From positions 38,002-102,001 of the forward strand of contig JANQRC010000035.1 of assembly GCA_028284745.1 (NCBI GenBank): DNA of 64,000 nucleotides. Direction: 5' to 3'. The notes under the pieces are model-generated. The model saw only the letters and a program-made list of their open reading frames with translations, did not search any database and was not told the DNA's origin. A program made the translations under genes and the position numbers. This DNA comes from Flavobacteriaceae bacterium (GTDB lineage Bacteria > Bacteroidota > Bacteroidia > Flavobacteriales > Flavobacteriaceae). This document shows, one piece after another, positions 44,301 to 52,113 of the stretch (its first letter is position 1; every line of letters starts with the position of its first letter).

Positions 44301-45560
44301 CTACTCGCCCATCGCAGCTGCAACCGCTTGCGAGAGTCTTTTGTAGGTGCCGTTCTCTAGTCGGTCTCTGATCGCAGAGAACGCATCTAACGTCTCTTGT
44401 ACATCTTGTAGCGTGTGTGATGCTGTTGGGATCAAACGCAACAAGATCAATCCCTTAGGGATCACAGGATATACCACGATCGAACAGAAGATCCCATAGT
44501 TTTCACGTAGGTCCTTTACCAAGGCCATCGCTTCCGGGATGCTTCCTTTGAGGTATACAGGCGTTACACAGCTCTGCGTAGTACCAATATCGAACCCGCG
44601 TTGACGCAATCCGTTCTGCAATGCATTTACGTTTTCCCATAGTTTTGCCTTCAACTCTGGCATGGTACGGATCATGTCCAAACGCTTCAATGCACCTTTC
44701 ACATAGATCATCGGTAGCGACTTGGCAAACATCTGCGAACGCATGTTGTATTTCAAGTAGTCGATGATCTCCTTGTCACCGGCAACAAATGCTCCAATAC
44801 CCGCCATAGACTTTGCGAACGTGGCGAAGTACACATCGATATCATCTTGTACGTCCTGCTCCTCGCCTGCCCCGGCACCTGTCTTGCCAAGCGTTCCGAA
44901 ACCGTGTGCATCGTCTACCATCAACCTGAAGTTGAATTTCTCTTTCAGGGCAACGATCTCCTTCAATTTCCCTTGCTCACCACGCATGCCAAAAACACCT
45001 TCAGAGATCACCAAGATACCTCCACCATTCTGTTCAGCCACTTTGGTAGCTCTTTCTAGATTCTTCTCTAAACTTGCTACATCATTGTGCTTGTAGGTGA
45101 AACGTTTCCCTAAGTGAAGACGTACGCCGTCGATGATACAGGCATGAGAATCTACATCGTACACGATCACATCGTCTTTAGAGACCAGAGCATCAATGAT
45201 CGATACCACACCTTGGTACCCAAAGTTCAACAAGTAAGAAGCTTCTTTGCTAACAAAATCAGCCAACTCATTCTGTAACTGCTCATGCAATTTGGTGTGC
45301 CCAGACATCATACGAGCTCCCATAGGGTAAGCAGCACCGTGCTCGGCAGCAGCGGCAGCATCTACTTTCTTGATCTCCGGCAAGTTCCCTAGACCAAGGT
45401 AATCGTTGATACTCCACGTGATGACCTCCTTACCGTTGAATTTCATACGGTTTCCGATAGGTCCCTCAAGCTCTGGGAATACAAAGTATCCTTCTGCTTG
45501 GGAAGCCCATTTTCCCAACGGGCCTTTGTTAGCGATGATTCTGTCAAAAAGATCTTTCAT
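44301..45560 (-). CDS. SPT/AONS-like PLP acyltransferase; candidate cysteate acyltransferase
   Basis: Alpha-oxoamine synthase family PLP enzyme, 419 aa from ATG 45560. The N-terminus reads MKDLFDRIIANKG; further motifs are SINDYLGLGNLPEI, YPMGARMMSGHTKLHEQLQN, LNFGYQGVV, VDSHACIIDGVRL, MVDDAHGFGTLGKTG (Asp217/His219) and the PLP Lys250 in ATFAKSMAGIGAF. Homologues condense an amino acid with an acyl thioester: serine palmitoyltransferase uses serine, KBL glycine, BioF alanine, and in Bacteroidota a close relative uses cysteate to make capnine, the sulfonolipid base. The two genes upstream on the same strand (SDR, cysteine-synthase-like) fit the cysteate route best. A minus-strand terminator follows at 44238-44261. 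Confidence 0.85.
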   Translation of the reverse strand: MKDLFDRIIANKGPLGKWASQAEGYFVFPELEGPIGNRMKFNGKEVITWSINDYLGLGNLPEIKKVDAAAAAEHGAAYPMGARMMSGHTKLHEQLQNELADFVSKEASYLLNFGYQGVVSIIDALVSKDDVIVYDVDSHACIIDGVRLHLGKRFTYKHNDVASLEKNLERATKVAEQNGGGILVISEGVFGMRGEQGKLKEIVALKEKFNFRLMVDDAHGFGTLGKTGAGAGEEQDVQDDIDVYFATFAKSMAGIGAFVAGDKEIIDYLKYNMRSQMFAKSLPMIYVKGALKRLDMIRTMPELKAKLWENVNALQNGLRQRGFDIGTTQSCVTPVYLKGSIPEAMALVKDLRENYGIFCSIVVYPVIPKGLILLRLIPTASHTLQDVQETLDAFSAIRDRLENGTYKRLSQAVAAAMGE

Positions 45561-45739
45561 TGAGTGGGATAATTTAGTAGCGACGAGGCCTTTCGTTAGG
45601 ACCTGAATCTCAGCAGGCAAAAGTAATTATTTTTGCCTAGCCATCATAGAACTTGGTGATTATTGAAAATAACACAAGAAAAGCTGAAAAAGCCTGCTTT
45701 TTTTTCATTCTTTTAAAAAAATCACTGAAAGGAAGGCAG

Positions 45740-46582
45740 CTATTGGTTGAGTTTATCGGTCTGCTTCTTGAACATCTTATCTAGAAAACGATCCGGGAAC
45801 ACGTTGATTGCCAGCCAGAAAAGCCATCTTTTTGGGGCGATCAGATAGCGTGTCTTGGGGCTTTTCTTCTCTAAGGCCTTTACGATCAGGTCGCCTACTT
45901 CTTTTGCAGGAATGGCAATACCTTCCATACCGTCTACGGCCTTGTTCATATTGTCGTAGATCTTCTCATAGGGCGTACCACGATATTCATTCTCGGTTTC
46001 GCGCGCCTTTGTCCATATCTCGGACCGAATAGGGCCTGGCTCTATGATCACTACATCGATGCCGAAGTCCATCAACTCCCTACGAAGCCCATCAGAAATG
46101 GCTTCCACAGCATGCTTTGAAGCAGAATAAGGCCCCATGAAAGGTCTTGTAACCCTTCCCGATCCCGAACTGATGTTGATGATCTTTCCGGGTGCATGCG
46201 CTGTATTGAAGCCCAAAAGTGGTAGAAATATCTGCGTTACACGAAGCAATCCTATAACATTCACTTTGATCTGAAAGTCTACTTTATCAAGGTCCACATA
46301 CGCCAATGGCCCATTGATGGACACGCCAGCATTGTTCACAAGACATGCAAGGCCTTCACCGTTTAACGCTGTTTCAAGAGATCGCTTTGCTTTTTGTACG
46401 GCCATCTCATCGGTAATATCAAAGATCAGCGCTTGGAAGTGCTCGCCTAGCTGGCCACTAACCTTTTGAGCATCTGCTTCGCTCCTAACGCTTCCAAAGA
46501 CGCGATAACCATTCGTCAAAAACGACTGTGCCGTGGCAAAGCCAATACCTGAGGAAACTCCTGTTATAAGTACGCTCTTCAT
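45740..46582 (-). CDS. Short-chain dehydrogenase/reductase; candidate 3-ketocapnine reductase
   Basis: 280 aa from ATG 46582 (MKSVLITGVSSGIGFATAQS). NAD(P)-binding TGVSSGIG (7-14), NNAGVSINGPLAY, active-site Ser region NISSGSGRV and YSASKHAVEA (catalytic Tyr and Lys). C-terminal part of about 60 residues follows, with KSPKTRYLIAPKRWLFWLAI, consistent with membrane-associated SDRs that reduce 3-ketosphinganine-type compounds. Between the cysteine-synthase-like and SPT-like genes on one strand, it is the natural candidate for reducing the keto product of the acyltransferase. General fatty or sugar-ketone reduction cannot be excluded. Confidence 0.82.
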   Translation of the reverse strand: MKSVLITGVSSGIGFATAQSFLTNGYRVFGSVRSEADAQKVSGQLGEHFQALIFDITDEMAVQKAKRSLETALNGEGLACLVNNAGVSINGPLAYVDLDKVDFQIKVNVIGLLRVTQIFLPLLGFNTAHAPGKIINISSGSGRVTRPFMGPYSASKHAVEAISDGLRRELMDFGIDVVIIEPGPIRSEIWTKARETENEYRGTPYEKIYDNMNKAVDGMEGIAIPAKEVGDLIVKALEKKSPKTRYLIAPKRWLFWLAINVFPDRFLDKMFKKQTDKLNQ

Positions 46583-46646
46583 TTGGTCTGAATTAAAAAA
46601 GAAAGGGAAAGCACCGCCTTCCCTTGTCTGTATATCGAAATGATTC

Positions 46647-47687
46647 TTATCTAACGTATTCGATGTGTTGCTCCTCTTCTTGGTAGACACTATCGAAGAA
46701 TCCTTGGTCGCGCATCCACTCGTGGCTATAGATCTTGCTCATGTAGCGTGAACCATGGTCTGGAAATATCATCACAACATTACTGTGCTCATCAAACTCT
46801 CCTTCTTCTGCCAATTGGCGTACCGCTTGCATCACTGCACCACTTGTGTAGCCTACAAACATGCCTTCGGTCTTTGAGATCTCTCTGGCCATGTGCGCGC
46901 TGTCCTCGTCGCCTACTTTTTCAAACTTGTCGATCACATCAAAATCAGTGGCCGTGGGAATCAAATTCTTTCCGAGACCTTCTATGCGATAAGGATAGAT
47001 CTCCTTTTCGTCGAACTCACGCGTTTCATGATACTTTTTCAACACAGAGCCATAAGCATCCACACCGATCACCTTTATGTCAGCATCCTGATCCTTCAGA
47101 TATTTGGCAGTACCCGAAATGGTTCCGCCTGTACCACTACAAGCTATAAAGTGTGTAAGGTTCCCATTGGTATTGTTCCAGATCTCAGGGCCTGTTGAAT
47201 GGTAATGGGCTTCGGTATTCAACTCATTGAAGTATTGGTTGATGTACACAGAGCCTTTCATTTCTTCATGAAGTCGCCTTGCTACTTGATAATAAGAACG
47301 AGGGTCATCTGCACTGACATGCGCAGGGCAAACATATACTTTGGCGCCCATGGCACGTAGCATGTCTATCTTATCTTTTGATGATTTAGAACTTACTGCG
47401 AGAATACAATCATATCCTTTTATGACACTTACCATGGCCAAGCTAAAACCAGTGTTACCCGATGTGGTCTCAATGATCGTGTCTCCTGGCTTGACGATGC
47501 CCTTCCTCTCAGCCTGCTCTATGATGTATAGTGCAATGCGGTCTTTGGAAGAGTGACCAGGGTTGAACGCCTCGAACTTGGCATAGTAATTACCAGGAAG
47601 GCCATTTACAATGCTGTTGAGCTTTATCAGTGGAGTATTCCCTATGAGCTCTAAAACATTGTTACAAGCATTAATATGTTGCTTCAT
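46647..47687 (-). CDS. Cysteine-synthase-like PLP enzyme; candidate cysteate synthase
   Basis: 346 aa of the cysteine synthase / cystathionine beta-synthase PLP family. PLP Lys48 lies in [12 protein letters not shown] (typical CysK reads NPxxSVKDRIG), the substrate loop is [11 protein letters not shown] (75-80 core), and [14 protein letters not shown] binds the phosphate. After about residue 280 a C-terminal extension ([20 protein letters not shown]) is present, longer than in O-acetylserine sulfhydrylase. Placed first in the operon with an SDR and an SPT-like acyltransferase, it could make L-cysteate from O-phosphoserine and sulfite, the step that feeds capnine synthesis. Ordinary cysteine formation is the alternative. 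A TAAATTTG -7 box is on the minus strand at 47746-47753. Confidence 0.8.
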   Translation of the reverse strand: MKQHINACNNVLELIGNTPLIKLNSIVNGLPGNYYAKFEAFNPGHSSKDRIALYIIEQAERKGIVKPGDTIIETTSGNTGFSLAMVSVIKGYDCILAVSSKSSKDKIDMLRAMGAKVYVCPAHVSADDPRSYYQVARRLHEEMKGSVYINQYFNELNTEAHYHSTGPEIWNNTNGNLTHFIACSGTGGTISGTAKYLKDQDADIKVIGVDAYGSVLKKYHETREFDEKEIYPYRIEGLGKNLIPTATDFDVIDKFEKVGDEDSAHMAREISKTEGMFVGYTSGAVMQAVRQLAEEGEFDEHSNVVMIFPDHGSRYMSKIYSHEWMRDQGFFDSVYQEEEQHIEYVR

Positions 47688-47745
47688 ACTATAGTTGGGT
47701 TAGGTAGTATGCAAACGCTTGATTTCTGTTTTTATTGAAATCGGG

Positions 47746-47753
47746 CAAATTTA
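47746..47753 (-). promoter_or_regulatory. -7 box of the PLP/SDR operon
   Basis: TAAATTTG on the minus strand, an exact TAnnTTTG match, about 60 bases upstream of the operon's first ATG (47687). No clear -33 TTG is visible, so the promoter is weakly supported. Confidence 0.35.
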
Positions 47754-47767
47754 ACTATTTTTTTTGA

Positions 47768-49903
47768 CTACTCGGTAATTCCCTCTAGATCAAATAGAAA
47801 GGCGTATTCTTCTGCAACCTCTTTCAGTGCAGCAAAACGCCCAGAAGCACCGCCATGTCCGGCGTCCATATTGGTGTGTAGTAACAACGTATTGTCATCT
47901 GTCTTCTTCTCGCGAAGCTTGGCGACCCACTTTGCAGGCTCCCAATACTGTACTTGACTGTCATGCAGGCCAGTGGTGACCAGCATATTGGGATAGTTTT
48001 GTGCCCTTACTTGGTCATAGGGTGAATACGACAGCATATATTCATAAGAATCTTTGTTGTTGGGATTGCCCCACTCATCGTATTCGCCCGTTGTCAAAGG
48101 AATGCTATCATCTAGCATGGTGGTCACTACATCTACAAACGGAACAGCAGCCACAACGCCATTGTAAAGATCTGGAGCCGTATTCACCACTGCACCCATG
48201 AGCAAACCACCTGCGGATCCGCCCATGGCATAGAGATGTTCTGAAGATGTGTACTTCTGCGCTATCAGAAACTTGGAACAATCTATAAAATCTGTGAAGG
48301 TGTTCTTTTTGTTGAACATCTTGCCGTCTTCATACCATCGACGCCCAAGGTATTGTCCGCCACGAACATGGGCGATGGCATAGATGAAGCCTCTGTCCAG
48401 CAAACTCAGGCGAATGGACGAGAAGTATGGGTCTAGTGTATTTCCATAGGAACCATAGGCGTATTGCAACAATGGATTACTCCCATCTTTTTCGACACCC
48501 TTCTTGTAAACCAGTGAGATCGGCACCTTTGTGCCATCAGCTGCGGTCGCCCAGATCCTCTCTGAAGTGTAGTTCTCTTTGTCGAATTTACCACCGAGTA
48601 CTTCTTGCTCTTTTTTCACTTCCTTCGTTTTGGTCTTCATATTGAAATCTATCACAGAAGAAGGTGTGGTAAGTGCATTGTAACGATAGCGTAAGGTGTT
48701 GGTATCAAAATCTAAGTTAGTTGTTGGGTAAGCCGTGTAGGTCTCACTCTCGAAAGGAAGGTAGTAGGCATCCGTACCATCCCAACGTTTCACATGAACC
48801 CGGTTGAGACCGTTAAAGCGTTCACTAACTACCAGATACTCTTTAAAAATGTCTACATCTTCTAGCAATACATCCTCACGATGTGCGATGACCTCTTGCC
48901 AGTTTTCTCTGGCAGTTGCAGTCTCGGGGGTTCTCATCAACTTGAAGTTCGTGGCACCATCTGCATTTGTGATGATGTAAAAGTCACCGTTATAGTGTGC
49001 AATGCTATACTCTAGTCCACGTGTTCTCGGGTGAAACACCTTGAACCTGCCATCTGGGTCGTTGGCCTTCAATATCCTAAACTCGCTAGTAAGAGTGCTT
49101 ATCGACGCGATCACCAGATATTCCTTGGTCTTTGTCTTGTATACGTACGTATTGAATGTTTCGTCTTGTTCCTCATACACCAGCTGATCATTGGTGGCCT
49201 CAGTGCCGAGCTTATGCTTCATGATCTTTTCGGAACGAAGCGTTACGGGGTCTTTTCTATTGTAGAAAAGCGTTGTGTTGTCATTGGCCCATGTAGAGCC
49301 GCCCGTGGTGTTCTCTATCTTTTCTGGCAATAGCTCTCCCGTGGCCAAATTCTTCACCTGGATGGTATACTGCCTGCGAGATACCGTATCTACGCCAAAG
49401 GCAGCTAATTTGTTGTCTGGGCTCACATTTATCCCAACCAGTCTAAAATAGCTATGGCCTTTAGCCAGCTCGTTACAGTCAAAAAGAATTTCTTCTTCGG
49501 CTTCCAGATCACCCTTCTTTCGCGTATATATCGGATATTCTTTGCCTTTCTCGAAGCGCGTAGTATACCAATAGCCATTGTAGAAGTAAGGAACAGAATT
49601 ATCGTCCTCTTTGATGCGAGACTTCATCTCTTCAAAAAGTGCTTCTTGAAGACCTTTGGTATGTGCCATCAAACTGTCGTTGTAGGCGTTCTCACGCTCT
49701 AGATATGCGATGACGTTGGGGTCTTCTCTATCGTTAAGCCAATAATAGTTGTCTATACGCTCATGGCCGTGTTTCTGTAACGTCGTTGGAATCTTTTCAG
49801 CAATAGGTGCCCTCATATGTATTTGGGATTTCTTTTTGTCTACTTCCTTACAAGAACTCACAAAAATAAGAGTCAGTACTGACATGAGAATGCTTTTTTT
49901 CAT
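47768..49903 (-). CDS. S9 family prolyl oligopeptidase-type lipoprotein peptidase
   Basis: Serine peptidase of the oligopeptidase B / prolyl oligopeptidase family, 711 aa. Signal peptide with lipobox LIFVSSCKE (lipid Cys18), so outside the cytoplasm. The N-terminal propeller part (about 70-430) includes YYWLNDREDPNVIAYLERE, the classical start of oligopeptidase B. The alpha/beta hydrolase part has LLQYAYGSYGNTLDP, HVRGGQYLGRRWYEDG, the nucleophile elbow AMGGSAGGLL with Ser563, and the catalytic His in MDAGHGGASGRF near the end. OpdB-type enzymes cut after basic residues. Upstream of the PLP/SDR operon by 80 bases, same strand, no clear functional link. Confidence 0.92.
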   Translation of the reverse strand: MKKSILMSVLTLIFVSSCKEVDKKKSQIHMRAPIAEKIPTTLQKHGHERIDNYYWLNDREDPNVIAYLERENAYNDSLMAHTKGLQEALFEEMKSRIKEDDNSVPYFYNGYWYTTRFEKGKEYPIYTRKKGDLEAEEEILFDCNELAKGHSYFRLVGINVSPDNKLAAFGVDTVSRRQYTIQVKNLATGELLPEKIENTTGGSTWANDNTTLFYNRKDPVTLRSEKIMKHKLGTEATNDQLVYEEQDETFNTYVYKTKTKEYLVIASISTLTSEFRILKANDPDGRFKVFHPRTRGLEYSIAHYNGDFYIITNADGATNFKLMRTPETATARENWQEVIAHREDVLLEDVDIFKEYLVVSERFNGLNRVHVKRWDGTDAYYLPFESETYTAYPTTNLDFDTNTLRYRYNALTTPSSVIDFNMKTKTKEVKKEQEVLGGKFDKENYTSERIWATAADGTKVPISLVYKKGVEKDGSNPLLQYAYGSYGNTLDPYFSSIRLSLLDRGFIYAIAHVRGGQYLGRRWYEDGKMFNKKNTFTDFIDCSKFLIAQKYTSSEHLYAMGGSAGGLLMGAVVNTAPDLYNGVVAAVPFVDVVTTMLDDSIPLTTGEYDEWGNPNNKDSYEYMLSYSPYDQVRAQNYPNMLVTTGLHDSQVQYWEPAKWVAKLREKKTDDNTLLLHTNMDAGHGGASGRFAALKEVAEEYAFLFDLEGITE

Positions 49904-49973
49904 AGGTTGATAGGATCATAAAAGTGACGCAAATTAGTAATTTAGCAGACGATAATTCTTAAATTCTATACAA

Positions 49974-50300
49974 ATGTTTGGAGACATGATGGGAATGATG
50001 GGCAAATTGAGAGAAGCCCAGCAAAAGGTCGAAGAGACCAAAAAGAGACTGGATACCGTTTGGTTAGATGAAAAGGGTGCCGATGGTCTGTTGAGTGTTA
50101 CGATCAGCGCGAACAGAAGATTAAAAGACATTTCGATCGACGATGCATTGTTAAAAGAGAAAGAGCAGTTAGAAGATCACCTTGTACTTACCTTGAACAA
50201 AGCGATCGAAGAAGCCACCAAGGTCAATGAGGCCGAACTTGCAGCCGTTGCCAAAGAAGGGATGCCCAATATCCCTGGATTGGATCGCTTCAAACAATAG
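49974..50300 (+). CDS. YbaB/EbfC family nucleoid-associated protein
   Basis: 108 aa DNA-binding protein of the YbaB family. The N-terminus [20 protein letters not shown] and the central [18 protein letters not shown] are typical, and the C-terminal [15 protein letters not shown] part ([19 protein letters not shown]) closes the helix-strand-helix fold. Dimeric, cytoplasmic, binds DNA without strong sequence preference. Usually adjacent to recR or dnaX, but not here. Confidence 0.92.
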   Translation: MFGDMMGMMGKLREAQQKVEETKKRLDTVWLDEKGADGLLSVTISANRRLKDISIDDALLKEKEQLEDHLVLTLNKAIEEATKVNEAELAAVAKEGMPNIPGLDRFKQ

Positions 50301-50430
50301 ACCGCAATCAAAGAAGAGAAGAGTTTCTTCATGGTATCAATTGTGGGTATTTCTAGTTAATCATTTATAAGTCAAAGAGTTATGTTGATATTTTTCCGAA
50401 GCGCACCCGCCGTGTTATCATACTGTCAAT

Positions 50431-50460
50431 TATCGATAAAGAGGGATTTTTATCGACAAA
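50431..50460. promoter_or_regulatory. Paired repeat upstream of yegP, possible operator
   Basis: TATCGATAAA (50431-50440) and TATCGACAAA (50451-50460) form a direct repeat 20 bases apart, two helical turns. TCGATAAA (50433-50440) and TTTATCGA (50449-50456) also form an inverted repeat. Placed about 95 bases before the yegP-like gene. Function is inferred only. Confidence 0.35.
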
Positions 50461-50554
50461 GTGCTTTTCTGTCAAAAAAATTGACTTGATTCTCAAAAAA
50501 TTCAGTCACTATTTTCATATATTTAGCAACCGTAATCTAAAATCTTTTTAAACT

Positions 50555-50884
50555 ATGTTCGAAGTATTCCAAAGCGAGAAAAGTGGCAAGTACTACTTTA
50601 ATCTAAAAGCTGGAAATGGTCAAGTAATCCTTTCTAGCCAAGGCTATGCAGATATGTCTGGCGCTAAGAATGGTGTTGAGTCTGTTATGAAAAATTGTGC
50701 CGATGATAGTAAATTCGAAAGAAAAACCGCTGCTAACGGCAAGTTCCACTTTACCCTTAAAGCTGGCAATGGGCAAATTATAGGCACAAGCCAAATGTAT
50801 GCCTCAGAAGCTGGTATGGAAAATGGCATCGATTCTGTTAAGAAAAATGCACCTGGTGCAGAACTGAAAGAAAGAGAAGCCTAG
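50555..50884 (+). CDS. YegP family protein, two DUF1508 repeats
   Basis: 109 aa built from two copies of the YegP/DUF1508 motif: KSGKYYFNLKAGNGQVILSSQGYA (first, about 9-33; only a part is quoted here as FNLKAGNGQVILSSQ) and GKFHFTLKAGNGQIIGTSQ (second). Each repeat ends in a helix with KNGVESV / ENGIDSVKKNA. Small soluble protein with a beta-beta-alpha fold per repeat. Biological role unknown. It ends 30 bases before a strong palindromic terminator shared with the convergent gene. Confidence 0.85.
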   Translation: MFEVFQSEKSGKYYFNLKAGNGQVILSSQGYADMSGAKNGVESVMKNCADDSKFERKTAANGKFHFTLKAGNGQIIGTSQMYASEAGMENGIDSVKKNAPGAELKEREA

Positions 50885-50913
50885 GCAAGTTATCGCTGAC
50901 AAAAAGAACTAAG

Positions 50914-50938
50914 GCATCCTGATCAGGATGCTTTTTTT
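50914..50938. terminator. Terminator shared by convergent genes
   Basis: Perfect palindrome GCATCCTGATCAGGATGC (50914-50931, 9-bp arms, no loop bases beyond GATC) followed by TTTTTTT. The threonine aldolase stop codon (50923-50925) lies inside the hairpin, so it ends the yegP message while being part of the aldolase 3' end. Confidence 0.85.
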
Positions 50939-51960
50939 ATGTCGAACTTCTTGAGGATTTCCATCAAGTGCAAGTGCATATCAGTAGTGTAGTCCATATG
51001 CGTGACCATTCGTAACTTCCCTTGTCCCATTCCAATGATAGACACTCCTTTTTGCTTCAGTGCTTCCAGAAAGACCTCATCGCTCACGGTTTGGTCTAAG
51101 TTGAAGATGATGATGTTGGTCTCAACAGGCTCTACATTACTGACAAAATCCAGACCATCCAAGACCTTTGCAATTTCTTTGGCCTTCGTATGATCTTCTT
51201 CAAGCCGAGTGACGTTGTTCTCTAACGCATACAGACAAGCCGCCGCCAAGTACCCTGACTGACGCATACCGCCACCTAGTACCTTACGTATCCGAAATGC
51301 TTTTTCGATAAGTGCATCTTTCCCTACCAGGACAGATCCTACAGGGCAACCAAGACCTTTGCTGAAACAGACAGATATCGTATCGAACAATTCACCATAT
51401 AGCCTGGGTGATTCGTCTTTTGCTATCAGGGCGTTCCACAATCGAGCTCCATCTAAATGAAAGCCAAGTCCATTTTCATCGCAAACCCCACGAATCTGCT
51501 TCATTTCCTCAACATCCCAACAAGCACCACCCCCTTTATTGGTCGTGTTCTCCAAACACACCAATGCGCTCTTTGGGCTGTGGTAAAAGTCGTAAGGATT
51601 CATTGCAGCCTTCACCTGTTCGGCCGTGATCATACCCCGATGGCCATCGACAAGCGAACACGTCACTCCACTATTAAAGGCCACGCCGCCACCTTCGTAA
51701 TTGTAAACATGGGCATATTTATCACAGACCAGTTGGTCTCCAGGTTGTGTATGTGCCTTTATCGCACACTGGTTGGCCATGGTTCCCGAAGGAAAGAACA
51801 AGGCCCTGTCCATCCCAAATAACCCAGCGACGCGCTCTTCTAATCGATTCACTGTTGGGTCGGCCTTGAATACATCATCCCCCACCTGTGCATTCATCAT
51901 GGCCTGTAACATGCCTTCAGATGGTTTGGTAACGGTATCACTGATCAAATTTATTTGCAT
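50923..51960 (-). CDS. Threonine aldolase-type PLP enzyme (GntG/LtaE family)
   Basis: 345 aa fold-type I PLP enzyme that splits L-threonine (and/or allo-threonine) into glycine and acetaldehyde. Motifs: LISDTVTKPSEGMLQAMMNA at the start, VGDDVFKADPTVNRLEE, FPSGTMANQCAIKAHTQPGD, HLDGARLWNALIA, and the PLP Lys in CFSKGLGCPVGSVLVG. Low-specificity type. Its end overlaps the terminator palindrome of the convergent yegP-like gene. Upstream lies the truncated P-loop fragment. Confidence 0.92.
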   Translation of the reverse strand: MQINLISDTVTKPSEGMLQAMMNAQVGDDVFKADPTVNRLEERVAGLFGMDRALFFPSGTMANQCAIKAHTQPGDQLVCDKYAHVYNYEGGGVAFNSGVTCSLVDGHRGMITAEQVKAAMNPYDFYHSPKSALVCLENTTNKGGGACWDVEEMKQIRGVCDENGLGFHLDGARLWNALIAKDESPRLYGELFDTISVCFSKGLGCPVGSVLVGKDALIEKAFRIRKVLGGGMRQSGYLAAACLYALENNVTRLEEDHTKAKEIAKVLDGLDFVSNVEPVETNIIIFNLDQTVSDEVFLEALKQKGVSIIGMGQGKLRMVTHMDYTTDMHLHLMEILKKFDIKKAS

Positions 51961-51981
51961 ATCTGTAATCGTTCTAAGTAA

Positions 51982-52113
51982 TTAGCTGTCTCTTTGAGGG
52001 TAGCGATATTCGTCCAAGTCTATCTGCGGAAGCGAAAGCATCTTGGCGATCTTCTTGCCCAAGGTGATCTTCCCAGCGCAGGTACAGCCCGTAATGATGA
52101 TCTTCTCAGTCAT
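51982..52113 (-). pseudogene. Truncated P-loop kinase-like fragment (43 codons)
   Basis: ATG at 52113 opens 43 codons: MTEKIIITGCTCAGKITLGK and KIAKMLSLPQIDLDEYRY, stop at 51982. The N-terminus follows the pattern of adenylate/shikimate-kinase-like small P-loop proteins (GxxxxGK, then a lid and LDxxY), but the P-loop Ser/Thr after the Lys is Ile and the protein stops after the first fifth of such a fold. Most likely the surviving 5' end of a deleted kinase gene. Its start overlaps the stop of the metalloprotease gene by 8 bases, so it is still in a translationally coupled position. Confidence 0.6.
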
